DNA from: Thiomicrorhabdus cannonii
GTDB taxonomy: Bacteria; Pseudomonadota; Gammaproteobacteria; Thiomicrospirales; Thiomicrospiraceae
Length of the DNA stretch: 64,000 nucleotides
Assembly: GCF_013391695.1 (NCBI RefSeq)
Contig: NZ_JACBGH010000004.1
Coordinates: 1 to 64,000, forward strand
Reading direction: 5' to 3'
The notes below the pieces were generated by a model. That model did no database searches and was not told where the DNA came from. It saw only the letters and a list, made by a program, of their open reading frames with translations. The translations under genes and the position numbers were made by a program. This document shows, one piece after another, positions 42,034 through 50,784 of the stretch (within the stretch, counting starts at the first letter, position 1; every line of letters begins with the position of its first letter).

Positions 42034-42101
42034 ATCACAAACCCACATTCAAAAACCGTTTGAAATGAGCGTGTTAGCCGCATCATTGCCGCCGTAAAAC
42101 C

Positions 42102-43886
42102 CTATTTTTCGCGCGCCAAAACCTGCAGGCGGATCATCTCGGTCAGATTCCACCCGGCCTGTCCCAACTTAGCCTCATCCAATGCGGCCGCCAGCGCGAC
42201 AATCGCCACGTCAAACTCCGCCTTCAAAAAGGCGTCGTCGTCCGGCAATTCGGACTGCTGAATCAACTGCAACTCCGCCGTAAAACCTTTTTGCTGCAGC
42301 CACTGCACGGCCGCCTCATGCAAAAACCCGTGACCAGACAAAGCGGCAATCGCACCACCCAGTACTTGATAGTCACGCTGCTGGCTTTTTAAAAGGTCTT
42401 GCGCAAAATTTTCCGGAAAAAACTCCGCCCAGGAAGGACGTTTTAACAAGATGCGTACCAGCTTTAACGGCAGCGTCACCACTCTATTGATTTTTATGTC
42501 CGCTTTTTGCGGGGCATTGGACGTGTTTTGCGGCGTTTTCTTAAAGGCGGCGAACCCGGAATGCACATTCATCTGCTTTTCCAGCCGCCAGGCCGGCAAG
42601 CCCACCAGCTCGGAAAGACGCTCCACCAGCAGATATTGATACAAGCCCTGCGCCTGCTGTATAAAGCTTTGCGCAAAGGAAACCAGCTGCTGGCGTCCTT
42701 CGATGCTGCTTAACGGAAAACTCAATCGCCCCTGCAAACCCTGAAACAGAAAATCCGACAGCGTCAGGGCGTTGCGTATGCGTGTCTGAAAGTTCTGCAA
42801 GCCCTCTTTGCGCACCATCGAATCGGGATCTTCGCCCTGCGGCAGAAACAGAAACCTCACCGAGCGTTCCTTTTCCATCAACGGCAACGCCAGCTCCAAC
42901 GCCTTCCACGCCGCTTTGGTGCCCGCCTGATCGCCATCAAAACAGAATACGATTTCGTTTACCTGACGGAACAGCATGTGCAGATGATCGATGGTCGTCG
43001 CCGTACCGAGTGTGGCCACCGCATTGCGCAGCCCGAATTGCGCGAGCGCGACCACATCCATATAACCCTCGACCACCAGAATGTGATCAAATTTCTCGCG
43101 CGTCTGGCGCATTTCATACAGACCGTAAAGCGCATAGCTTTTGTGAAAAATCGGGGTTTCCGGCGAATTGAGATACTTGGGCTGATCATCCCCCAGTACG
43201 CGCCCCCCGAACGCCACCACGCGTCCGCGTCCGTCGCGGATCGGAAACATAATGCGCTGGCGGAAACGGTCGTACAGTTTTCCGTCGTCTTTACGGATCA
43301 GCATGCCGGTGTCCACCAGTTGCTGCTGCAGCTGCGCATCGGCCTGCAGCCCTTTCACCAGCGTATCCCAACCCGCAGGAGCAAAACCGATTACATAGGT
43401 CTTGGCAATCTCCGGACTCAGTCCACGGTGCTTGAGGTAGGCTTTGGCCTGCTCGGATTGCGGATGATCGCGCAACTGATGGCGGTAGAACTTGGCGACC
43501 AGATGCATCACATCATACAGGTCACGCTGTTTTTCCTGTTTGGCCTGCTGCTGCGCCTGCTGCTTGGGGGAGAGTTTTTCGCGCGGCACTTCCATGCCGT
43601 ACTGTGCGGCGAGCGATTCGACCGCCTCGACAAACGAAAGGCCGTCGTACTCCATCAGAAACTTGATGGCATCTCCGCTCGCCCCGCAACCAAAGCAGTG
43701 ATAAAACTGTTTTTGCGGATTGACGTTAAAGGAGGGGGTTTTCTCGTCGTGAAACGGACAGCACGCCTTATAGGTGGCGCCCGCCTTTTTCAAAGGCACA
43801 CGCTGATTAATGACTTGCACCAGATCGGCACGAGCCAACAGATTTTCAATAAATGAACGCGGGATACTGCCGGTTTGATTTACCAA
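42102..43886 (-). CDS. dnaG: DNA primase DnaG
   Basis: 594 residues. CHC2 zinc finger (CCPFHDEKTPSF and FYHCFGCGASG), RNA-polymerase core with TOPRIM (ILVVEGYMDVVAL, and FCFDGDQAG with the acidic pair), and a C-terminal DnaB-interaction domain. The start is a TTG at 43886, preceded by AAGGTG; it aligns with the known N-terminus (IPRSFIENLLARADLV) and no ATG lies nearby. A perfect DnaA box sits 11 bp upstream. It makes Okazaki primers and lies in the macromolecular-synthesis operon. Confidence 0.97.
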   Translation of the reverse strand: MVNQTGSIPRSFIENLLARADLVQVINQRVPLKKAGATYKACCPFHDEKTPSFNVNPQKQFYHCFGCGASGDAIKFLMEYDGLSFVEAVESLAAQYGMEVPREKLSPKQQAQQQAKQEKQRDLYDVMHLVAKFYRHQLRDHPQSEQAKAYLKHRGLSPEIAKTYVIGFAPAGWDTLVKGLQADAQLQQQLVDTGMLIRKDDGKLYDRFRQRIMFPIRDGRGRVVAFGGRVLGDDQPKYLNSPETPIFHKSYALYGLYEMRQTREKFDHILVVEGYMDVVALAQFGLRNAVATLGTATTIDHLHMLFRQVNEIVFCFDGDQAGTKAAWKALELALPLMEKERSVRFLFLPQGEDPDSMVRKEGLQNFQTRIRNALTLSDFLFQGLQGRLSFPLSSIEGRQQLVSFAQSFIQQAQGLYQYLLVERLSELVGLPAWRLEKQMNVHSGFAAFKKTPQNTSNAPQKADIKINRVVTLPLKLVRILLKRPSWAEFFPENFAQDLLKSQQRDYQVLGGAIAALSGHGFLHEAAVQWLQQKGFTAELQLIQQSELPDDDAFLKAEFDVAIVALAAALDEAKLGQAGWNLTEMIRLQVLAREK

Positions 43887-43896
43887 AATTCACACC

Positions 43897-43905
43897 TTAT
43901 CCACA
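43897..43905 (+). promoter_or_regulatory. DnaA box before dnaG
   Basis: TTATCCACA, exact consensus, ending the yqeY-dnaG gap just upstream of the dnaG RBS. A regulatory role is inferred only from position. Confidence 0.45.
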
Positions 43906-43929
43906 GAAAATTCACAGCCCCTGAAACGC

Positions 43930-43960
43930 AAAAAACCCGTCAGCCAATGGTTGACGGGTT
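43930..43960 (-). terminator. Intrinsic terminator within the rpsU-dnaG operon
   Basis: On the minus strand AACCCGTCA ACCATTGG CTGACGGGTT followed by a T-run (A-run at 43930-43935). It lies after yqeY and before dnaG, where the E. coli operon also has an internal terminator between rpsU and dnaG that lowers dnaG expression. Confidence 0.85.
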
Positions 43961-43998
43961 CTTGCTTTGCGTGACTCGATGGTCTAGCGACAGGTGAA

Positions 43999-44448
43999 TC
44001 AGCCCAACTTCGCCTTAATCAGCTTGCTGACCTCGCCCATATCGGCGCGACCCTGCATCTGCGGCTTGAGCAGCGCCATCACTTTACCCATGTCCTGCAT
44101 GGCGCTGGCGCCTGTTTCGGCCATGGCCTGCTCAATCAAGCTATTAATCTCATCTTCTGTCAGCGCTTGCGGCATAAAATCCTGAATGACGGTAATCTCA
44201 AACGCCTCGATTTCGGCCAGATCTTGACGATCGGCATCGAGATATTGCTTTTGAGCGTCACGGCGTTGCTTGATGGCTTTATCCAAAACAGCCAAAACGC
44301 CGGCATCGTCCAATTCAGTCTGATTATCGATTTCAACTTGCTTAATCGCCGCAAGCATAGAGCGAATAACAGTCAGACGCTCTTTTTCTTTCGCTTTCAT
44401 CGCGTCCTTCATGGCCGCGGTGAGTTGCGCCTTCATCTCACTAGACAC
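43999..44448 (-). CDS. yqeY: YqeY/GatB-tail family protein
   Basis: 149 residues from a GTG at 44448 with GGAG about 6 bp upstream; ATG 44436 is an alternative. It matches the YqeY family, which resembles the tRNA-binding tail of GatB: MKAQLTAAMKDAMKAKEKERLTVIR at the start, and IQDFMPQALTEDEI and MGKVMALLKPQMQGRADM later. The role is unknown, perhaps tRNA-linked amidotransfer or quality control. It sits between rpsU and dnaG, a common insertion in non-enteric proteobacteria. Confidence 0.93.
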   Translation of the reverse strand: MSSEMKAQLTAAMKDAMKAKEKERLTVIRSMLAAIKQVEIDNQTELDDAGVLAVLDKAIKQRRDAQKQYLDADRQDLAEIEAFEITVIQDFMPQALTEDEINSLIEQAMAETGASAMQDMGKVMALLKPQMQGRADMGEVSKLIKAKLG

Positions 44449-44462
44449 GAATCACTCCGCTC

Positions 44463-44678
44463 TTAGTACAGACGGTTAGTACGGCGGTTTTCGCGAGACA
44501 AACGCTTAGCCAGACGCTTGGCAGCCGCCGCTTTCATGCGCTTCTTAGCCCAGGTTGGCTTCTCATAAAATTCACGCTTGCGAGACTCGGTCAATACACC
44601 GGCTTTTTCACAAGCACGTTTAAAACGACGCAATGCTACGTCAAATGGTTCTGTATCACGGATTTTTACGCTTGGCAT
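44463..44678 (-). CDS. rpsU: 30S ribosomal protein S21
   Basis: 71 residues, full length. [27 protein letters not shown] and the very basic [20 protein letters not shown] tail are typical. S21 helps initiation at the anti-Shine-Dalgarno region of 16S rRNA. It is first in rpsU-yqeY-dnaG-rpoD, with a clear sigma-70 promoter upstream. Confidence 0.97.
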   Translation of the reverse strand: MPSVKIRDTEPFDVALRRFKRACEKAGVLTESRKREFYEKPTWAKKRMKAAAAKRLAKRLSRENRRTNRLY

Positions 44679-44764
44679 AATTCTACCTATTCAAAATTTG
44701 GAATTCTGTTTCTACCCGGCCTTTTAAACCCTCGGTCAAAAGACAGGTAGCGGAAAGCCAGGAA

Positions 44765-44793
44765 TTATAAATTTCTCTGTGCACTTTTGCAAA
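44765..44793 (-). promoter_or_regulatory. Sigma-70 promoter for rpsU operon
   Basis: On the minus strand TTGCAA (44793-44788), 17-bp spacer, TATAAT (44770-44765), about 90 bp before rpsU. Near-consensus and correctly spaced. Confidence 0.8.
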
Positions 44794-44870
44794 CCCTTTT
44801 ACAAGAAAACTTCCAATAAAAGGCGATTATTTTGTTAAAATTCAGCCACTTTGACTAACAGGAAAGCGCC

Positions 44871-45935
44871 ATGTCCACCGCCGAATCGACCTCTTCACGC
44901 CAATCACTGCTGGTTTTGGGCATTGAAAGCTCCTGTGATGAAACCGCCGTCGCGCTTTACGACACCCAAAAAGGGCTTTTGGCGCACAACCTCTACTCAC
45001 AGGTGGAACTGCACGCCCAATACGGCGGCGTGGTGCCCGAACTGGCCTCGCGCGACCATATTCAAAAACTGACGCCGTTGATTCTGCAGACCATGCAGGA
45101 AGCCAACATCGAAAGCAAGGATATTCAGGGCATCGCCTACACCGCCGGCCCCGGATTGATGGGCGCACTGCTGACCGGCGCCTCGGTGGCGCGCAGTCTC
45201 GCCTACGCCTGGCGGATTCCGGCGATTGGCGTCCACCACATGGAAGGTCACCTGCTCGCCCCCATGCTCGAAGACCCCAAACCGCAATTTCCGTTTATCT
45301 GCCTTTTAGTGTCCGGCGGGCATAGCATGATTATCCGCGTGGACGGCATCGGCCGCTACAAACTGCTGGGCGATACGCTCGACGACGCGGCTGGCGAAGC
45401 CTTCGACAAAACCGCCAAACTGCTCGACCTCGGCTATCCGGGCGGCCCTAAAGTCTCCAACCTCGCTTTACAGGGCGATGCCGAGCGCTACCACTTTCCG
45501 CGGCCGATGATCGACCGTCCGGGATTGGATATGAGTTTCAGCGGCCTGAAAACCTACACACTCAACACCTGGCAGGACGCCATTGCCAAAAACGATGCGA
45601 CCGAACAGACCAAAGCCGACATCTGCCGCGCGTTTGAACTGGCGGTGGCCGATACCTTAGCCATCAAGTGCAAACGCGCTTTGGAACAGGAGGGATTGAA
45701 TCGTCTGGTGGTGTCCGGCGGCGTCAGCGCCAACCGCGAAATCCGCGCCAAGCTCAACACCTTGATGCAAAAACGCCGCGGCGAAGCCTTTTACCCGAGA
45801 CTGGAATTCTGCACCGATAACGGTGCGATGATCGCCTATGCCGGCGCACAACGCCTGTTGGCCGGCGAACATCAGGACCTAAGCTTTGCCACCACGCCCC
45901 GATGGCCGCTGGAAGCACTGACGCCAATCGCCTGA
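44871..45935 (+). CDS. tsaD: tRNA N6-adenosine threonylcarbamoyltransferase
   Basis: 354 residues, Kae1/Qri7 family. ATPase/iron-binding motifs: [16 protein letters not shown] at the start, the HMEGHLLAP metal-binding histidines, LVSGGHS and the final [12 protein letters not shown]. It completes the t6A37 modification of ANN-decoding tRNAs with TsaB/TsaE. It is divergent from rpsU, the classic gcp-rpsU arrangement. The MITE-like element begins 11 bp past its stop. Confidence 0.97.
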   Translation: MSTAESTSSRQSLLVLGIESSCDETAVALYDTQKGLLAHNLYSQVELHAQYGGVVPELASRDHIQKLTPLILQTMQEANIESKDIQGIAYTAGPGLMGALLTGASVARSLAYAWRIPAIGVHHMEGHLLAPMLEDPKPQFPFICLLVSGGHSMIIRVDGIGRYKLLGDTLDDAAGEAFDKTAKLLDLGYPGGPKVSNLALQGDAERYHFPRPMIDRPGLDMSFSGLKTYTLNTWQDAIAKNDATEQTKADICRAFELAVADTLAIKCKRALEQEGLNRLVVSGGVSANREIRAKLNTLMQKRRGEAFYPRLEFCTDNGAMIAYAGAQRLLAGEHQDLSFATTPRWPLEALTPIA

Positions 45936-45946
45936 AACGCCTTTTA

Positions 45947-46170
45947 GAGAGCTTTGCACAAGTGGGGCGCGAACCGAAGAACTCGGCTGTAGAGCCGAGA
46001 AAGAAAAATGAGGAAAAAATTGGCTGATTCAGGCGGAAAACGCAGCTAATAGCCAGCTATTAGCAAGTTTTTCAACAAACAAAGAACTCGACGCCCGCAG
46101 GGGTAAGTCGAGAAAAATCAGGCGATTTTTAACCATTTTTATTCGTGCAGCCATCTCGTGCAAAGCTCTC
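45947..46170. mobile_element. 224-bp MITE-like element with internal hairpins
   Basis: Terminal inverted repeats GAGAGCTTTGCAC (45947-45959) and GTGCAAAGCTCTC (46158-46170), perfect over 13 bp, flanked by TTTA on both sides (possible 4-bp target duplication). Inside are three hairpins: CTCGGCT-GTAG-AGCCGAG, GCTAATAGC-CA-GCTATTAGC and CTCGAC...GTCGAG. No ORF. A related 33-bp copy is at 52911. The ends resemble some IS5-type termini, but the parental IS is not in the window. Confidence 0.7.
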
Positions 46171-46174
46171 TTTA

Positions 46175-46219
46175 AAACCCAACAGGCCGGGTAAACGCCT
46201 GCATACCCGGCCTGTTGAG
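46175..46219. terminator. Inverted pair of the dispersed repeat
   Basis: AAACCCAACAGGCCGGGT (46175-46192) faces ACCCGGCCTGTTGAG (46205-46219), then AATTTTT. It could terminate tsaD transcription; it lies 4 bp past the MITE-like element. Confidence 0.75.
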
Positions 46220-46371
46220 AATTTTTACGCGCTTTTAAATCGCTTTTCTCCACCTCCATTTTGGATGACAAAAGTCCCAACTTGGTGTAAAAAGTTGTTA
46301 TTTATGAAAAAGAGCACAATTTATATTTGTGTTATATTTGTGTGTATTTCTCTCGGTTGAATAGGTAAAAA

Positions 46372-47322
46372 ATGTTTATCAAATCCGCCAAGCGCCTATT
46401 TCTTCAACCATCTCTCCGATTGATTGCCCCGCTGCTGCTCGCTTTGGCGTTTTTCCCGCTATCCGGCTGCGAAAAGGAAGCATCCGGCTATGAGGCGCAA
46501 TATAGCAACAGCACGCCTCCCAAACAGCCGGTCTATCTGTTTGGCGTCCACCCGCTGCACAACCCCAAACATCTGTTTGAAGTCTATGGCCCGCTGGTAC
46601 AGTACATCAATGCCCGACTCGACAACGCCCAGCTGAAGCTCGAAGCCTCCCGCAACTACGCCGCTTACGACAGCAAGCTGTTTAACCGCCATTTCGATTT
46701 CGCCCTGCCCAATCCCTACCAAACGGTCACCGCCGTCGATTACGGCTACCACATCTTCGGCAAAATGGGCGACGATGACAATTTCCGCGGCATTATTCTG
46801 GTACGCAAAGACAGCGGCATCGAAAGCGTCGCCGACCTCAAAGGCAAAACCGTCAGCTATCCGGCCGAAACGGCCTTGGCGGCCACCATGATGCCGCAGT
46901 GGTATCTTCACACCCACGGACTGGATATCAACCGCGATATCACCAACCTGTATGTCGGCTCACAGGAATCTTCCATCATGAACGTCTATCTCGGCAAGGT
47001 CGCCGCTGCGGCCACCTGGCCGCCGCCTTGGAAGGCTTTTATCAAACAACGTCCGCAAGTCGCTGAAGATGTCGAAGTGAAATGGCAGACCGACCCACTG
47101 CCCAACAACGGACTCGTGGCCAGAAACGACATGCCTGCATCGCTGGTGAAACAGGTGGCCGGCATTCTTTTCAGCCTGCATGAATCGCCCGAAGGCCGGG
47201 CCATTCTGGCGCGCATGGAACTCAGCCGCTTCGAGCCGGCGGATGATGCGACCTACGCTCCGGTGCGCGACTTTCTCAGCCAATTTGAACAACAGGTTCG
47301 CCCCACGCGGAGTACTCAGTGA
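46372..47322 (+). CDS. PhnD-like periplasmic binding lipoprotein
   Basis: 316 residues. Signal peptide ending in lipobox LSGC, then a type II periplasmic-binding fold of the PhnD/phosphonate-binding family: GVHPLHNPKHLFEVYGPLVQYIN, FALPNPYQT, ESVADLKGKTVSYP, SSIMNVYLGKVAAAATW. No ABC permease or ATPase is nearby; instead its stop overlaps the GTG of a hybrid kinase (ATGA-type, 4 bp). It therefore probably senses a periplasmic ligand for that kinase. The ligand (phosphite, phosphonate, other oxyanion) is unknown. A 32%-type visual resemblance to the protein at 58702 is obvious; I have not computed identity. Confidence 0.85.
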   Translation: MFIKSAKRLFLQPSLRLIAPLLLALAFFPLSGCEKEASGYEAQYSNSTPPKQPVYLFGVHPLHNPKHLFEVYGPLVQYINARLDNAQLKLEASRNYAAYDSKLFNRHFDFALPNPYQTVTAVDYGYHIFGKMGDDDNFRGIILVRKDSGIESVADLKGKTVSYPAETALAATMMPQWYLHTHGLDINRDITNLYVGSQESSIMNVYLGKVAAAATWPPPWKAFIKQRPQVAEDVEVKWQTDPLPNNGLVARNDMPASLVKQVAGILFSLHESPEGRAILARMELSRFEPADDATYAPVRDFLSQFEQQVRPTRSTQ

Positions 47323-49640
47323 AAGCCCAATTACTCGCCATCTGGAATCACAGCATCCGTGATCAACTGGTCATCGGCATCGGCCTGATCCTGACGCTGC
47401 TGGTCACCTTATTCACCTACAGCATCACCCAGCAAAACGGTGCATTTCTGCACGAACAGTCGATTAAACAGGCCAAAAACCGCGCCATGATGCTCTCGAC
47501 CACCAGCCGCGTCTGGGTCATGGCCAACGACTACGAAGGCCTGGAGCAGACCGTGCAGGATTTTCTGATTTATGAAAACCTGACCTACGCGGCCGTCATG
47601 GACATGCAAGGCAAAGTCATTGCGCATACCGATCCGAGCCAGGTGGGTCGCTACGTGATCGATGCCACACGCCAGAACTATCTGCGCCAACTGCAAGGCG
47701 AGCAGGATCACCGGCATGCCGTGACGATCCTCGCCGATACCGACGACTACATCGATGTCGCTTACATTATCGAACAGGAACATCAGGACTTGGGTTGGGT
47801 GAACATCCGCATCGACCAAAAAGACCGGCAGGCCAATGCCGCCGCCAATATTGAGCAGGCGGTGCTCTTCTCGATCATCGCCCTGTTCATCGCCTACCTG
47901 ACCTCTTTCCTGACCGCCAAAGGACTCACCGCGCAGCTGCACGGTCTGATCAATACCATGTCGCAAATCCGCGCCGGCTCCGAAAAGGTGCGCGCCAACG
48001 AAAACGGCGTCGGCGAAGTCAGCCGCCTATCGAGCGAATTCAACCGGATGCTGGACACCCTGCAGGAAAAGGAAAACGAACTCAAACAGACGCAGCACGC
48101 CTTAAAAGAAGACATCCGCAAACGTCAGGAAGTCGAAAACAACATCCGCCACCTCAACGAGAACCTCGAAGAGATCGTCAAACAGCGCACCGAGGAACTG
48201 ACCGTCGCCAAAGACAAAGCCGAAGCCGCCAACCGCGCCAAGAGCCTCTTTCTGGCCAACATGAGCCATGAACTGCGTACCCCGCTCAACGCCATTCTGG
48301 GTTTCTCGCAACTGCTTTACGAAAACCCCAGTACCCCCGATTCACAGCGCGATACGCTGCGCATCATCAACCGTTCCGGCGAGCACCTCCTTAACCTGAT
48401 CAACGATGTGCTCGACATGTCCAAAATCGAGGCCGGCCGCGCCCAGCTCGACAAAGAGGACTTTGACCTGGGGCAACTGATTCTGGATGTCACCGACATG
48501 ATGAAAGTGCGCGCCGACGACAAGGGGATTTCGCTGCTGATCGACCAGAGTTCTCACTTTCCGCGTTTTGTGCATGGGGATTCGGCCAAGCTGCGCCAAA
48601 TCCTCATCAATCTGATCGGTAATGCCATCAAGTTCACCGATGTGGGCGGCGTGACGCTGCGCCTGGATGCGCATCAGAAACCGCAAGACAACCAATGCCT
48701 CACGCTGCGCATCGAGGTCGAAGACAGCGGTTCGGGCATCCAGCCGGAGGATCTGGAAAGAATCTTCCTGCCGTTCGAGCAGCTTGCCAATGCCGCCGCG
48801 CAGAAAGGCACCGGCCTGGGCCTGACCATCACCCGCCAATTCGTCCACATGATGAAGGGCGAGATCCATGCACAAAGCACCCCCGGCAAAGGCAGCCTTT
48901 TCTATCTGACGATCGAACTGGAACGCGCAACGGGCACACAGATTACCAACGAACAGCCGGTGCATCGCCATGTGGTCAAACTCCTGCCCGGCCAACCCGC
49001 CTGGCGGGTTCTGATTGTAGAAGACCAGACAGAAAACCAACTCCTGCTGCAAAACATCCTGACCAACGCCGGCTTTGAGGTCAACATAGCCGAAAACGGC
49101 CAAAAGGCGATCGAGCTTTTCCAAAGCTGGCACCCCCACTTTATCTGGATGGACAGACGCATGCCCGTCATGGACGGTCTGGTCGCCACCCGCGAAATCC
49201 GCAAGCTGCCGGGCGGCAAGGATGTCAAAATTGCCGCCTTGACGGCCTCCGTATTCCAGGAGCAACGCCAAGAGCTGTTGGATGCCGGTGCCGATGATTT
49301 TCTGCGCAAACCTTACCGCCCCAACGAAATATTTGCCTGTATGGCCAAACATCTTGACCTACAATACCAATATGACGATGAAACACCGGCTCCCGTGGCG
49401 AACGAGCAACTCACCCTGGAAGCCGAAGCCATGCAGCACATCGCGCCAGCGCTTCGTCAGCAACTGCACCTTAACGCCAAACTGGGCAACCCCAGGGAAA
49501 TCATGGACACTATCGGTGCCATCGCGCAAACGGATGCCAAACTGGCGCAGATATTGGAACGCCTCACAGATGAATACCGTTTTGACCTCATCGCCAACCT
49601 CAGCGCTGACACAACGGAATTGAACGGGAAAACCGCGTGA
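47319..49640 (+). CDS. Hybrid sensor histidine kinase with receiver domain
   Basis: 773 residues from a GTG. N-terminal transmembrane helix, a periplasmic domain (about 40-180, DYEGLEQTVQDFLIYENLTYA), a second helix (ALFIAYLTSFLTAKGL), HAMP and coiled coil, HisKA with phospho-acceptor H317 in NMSHELRTPLNAIL, HATPase with EDSGSGIQPEDLERIF and GTGLGLTITRQFV, and a receiver domain with D612 in IWMDRRMP. It probably reads the PhnD-like protein and passes phosphate to the HD-GYP regulator encoded next (4-bp overlap). Confidence 0.93.
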   Translation: MKAQLLAIWNHSIRDQLVIGIGLILTLLVTLFTYSITQQNGAFLHEQSIKQAKNRAMMLSTTSRVWVMANDYEGLEQTVQDFLIYENLTYAAVMDMQGKVIAHTDPSQVGRYVIDATRQNYLRQLQGEQDHRHAVTILADTDDYIDVAYIIEQEHQDLGWVNIRIDQKDRQANAAANIEQAVLFSIIALFIAYLTSFLTAKGLTAQLHGLINTMSQIRAGSEKVRANENGVGEVSRLSSEFNRMLDTLQEKENELKQTQHALKEDIRKRQEVENNIRHLNENLEEIVKQRTEELTVAKDKAEAANRAKSLFLANMSHELRTPLNAILGFSQLLYENPSTPDSQRDTLRIINRSGEHLLNLINDVLDMSKIEAGRAQLDKEDFDLGQLILDVTDMMKVRADDKGISLLIDQSSHFPRFVHGDSAKLRQILINLIGNAIKFTDVGGVTLRLDAHQKPQDNQCLTLRIEVEDSGSGIQPEDLERIFLPFEQLANAAAQKGTGLGLTITRQFVHMMKGEIHAQSTPGKGSLFYLTIELERATGTQITNEQPVHRHVVKLLPGQPAWRVLIVEDQTENQLLLQNILTNAGFEVNIAENGQKAIELFQSWHPHFIWMDRRMPVMDGLVATREIRKLPGGKDVKIAALTASVFQEQRQELLDAGADDFLRKPYRPNEIFACMAKHLDLQYQYDDETPAPVANEQLTLEAEAMQHIAPALRQQLHLNAKLGNPREIMDTIGAIAQTDAKLAQILERLTDEYRFDLIANLSADTTELNGKTA

Positions 49641-50692
49641 ATCACCTTTTGAATAACAGCCGCTATGAGATCCTCGTCGTCGACGACATGATTGCCAATG
49701 TCAAACTCTTAACGAGCGTACTGGAAAAACAAGGCTATCAGGTACGTGCCGCCATCAACGGCGAAATGGCGCTGCAGTCGGTGCATTTAAAGACGCCCGA
49801 CCTGATCCTGCTGGACATCAAAATGCCCAATATGAACGGCTTTGAGGTTTGCCAGCAGCTCAAAGCCGACCCGAGCACGGAAAGCATCCCCGTGATTTTC
49901 ATCAGTGCGATGGGCGAAACCGAGGACAAGGTGACCGCCTTCCGTTCCGGCGGCGTGGACTACATTACCAAACCCTTTGCCAACGAAGAGGTGCTGGCGC
50001 GCGTCAACACCCATCTGCAACTGCACGACTACCAGACCCAGCTTGAAGAGCGCGTCAGACTGGCGGTGCTCGAAATCCAAAACCTCAACCATGAATTGGA
50101 AGTCACGCAGGGCGAAGTGATTTCGATGATGGGTGCGACCATTGAAGAACGCTCCCATGAAACCGGCCTGCACGTGCAGCGCGTTGCCGCCTACTGCCAT
50201 CTACTGGCCAAGCTGTATGGCGTCGAAGAGCACAAATGCGACCTGATTTTCAAGGCCGCACCGCTGCACGATATCGGCAAGGTGGCCATCCCGGACAATA
50301 TCCTCCACAAACCCGGCCGCCTCACCGATGAAGAGATGGCCATCATGCGCAGTCACGCGCAAAAGGGTTACGACATTTTCAAATCCTCTCAAAGCGCGTT
50401 ACTGCAAATGGCAGCGCTGATTGCCCATCAGCACCATGAAAAATATGACGGCAACGGTTACCCGCAAGGACTCAAAGGGGAAGAGATTGATATCGCCGGG
50501 AGAATCTGCGCGGTGGCCGATGTTTTCGACGCCCTCGGCCATGACCGCGTCTACAAGAAAGCCTGGCCTTTGCAGGAGATACTGGATTACTTCAAAGCGG
50601 AAAGCGGCAAGAGTTTCGAGCCGAAACTGGTGGAGCTTCTGCTGAATAATTTAAATGATTTCCTGGCCATCAAGGAGCGCCTGCATAAATAA
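49637..50692 (+). CDS. Response regulator with HD-GYP c-di-GMP phosphodiesterase domain
   Basis: 351 residues from a GTG overlapping the kinase stop. Receiver domain with phospho-acceptor D60 in LILLDIKMP and Lys in YITKPFA; a linker coiled coil; then HD-GYP with LHDIGKVAIPDNIL and HQHHEKYDGNGYPQGLKGEEI. HD-GYP domains degrade c-di-GMP to GMP, so the operon links an extracytoplasmic ligand to c-di-GMP loss. The GYP motif reads NGYP and key histidines are present, so it should be active. An inverted-repeat terminator follows at 50720. Confidence 0.95.
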   Translation: MNHLLNNSRYEILVVDDMIANVKLLTSVLEKQGYQVRAAINGEMALQSVHLKTPDLILLDIKMPNMNGFEVCQQLKADPSTESIPVIFISAMGETEDKVTAFRSGGVDYITKPFANEEVLARVNTHLQLHDYQTQLEERVRLAVLEIQNLNHELEVTQGEVISMMGATIEERSHETGLHVQRVAAYCHLLAKLYGVEEHKCDLIFKAAPLHDIGKVAIPDNILHKPGRLTDEEMAIMRSHAQKGYDIFKSSQSALLQMAALIAHQHHEKYDGNGYPQGLKGEEIDIAGRICAVADVFDALGHDRVYKKAWPLQEILDYFKAESGKSFEPKLVELLLNNLNDFLAIKERLHK

Positions 50693-50719
50693 GGCACGTG
50701 CTTCAAAACAGGCCTCCTA

Positions 50720-50757
50720 AAACTGAACAGGCCGGGTACACCCGGCCTGTTCAGTTT
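50720..50757. terminator. Inverted pair of the dispersed repeat, bidirectional terminator
   Basis: AAACTGAACAGGCCGGGT and ACCCGGCCTGTTCAGTTT form a perfect 18-bp stem with a 2-base loop (AC), flanked by A and T runs, between convergent HD-GYP and plsY genes. This is the most perfect pair in the window. Confidence 0.92.
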
Positions 50758-50784
50758 TTAAATGAGACTTTCAAACCAAGACTA

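Noticed and set aside
45947-46170. CRISPR array or riboswitch in the tsaD-phnD gap
   Set aside because: The repeats are inverted rather than direct and evenly spaced, and terminal inverted repeats with flanking duplication fit a mobile element better. I saw no CRISPR-like array anywhere in the window.
46321-46350. Pho box before the PhnD-like gene
   Set aside because: The 11-bp period fits, but the repeats share too few bases with CTGTCAT to call it.
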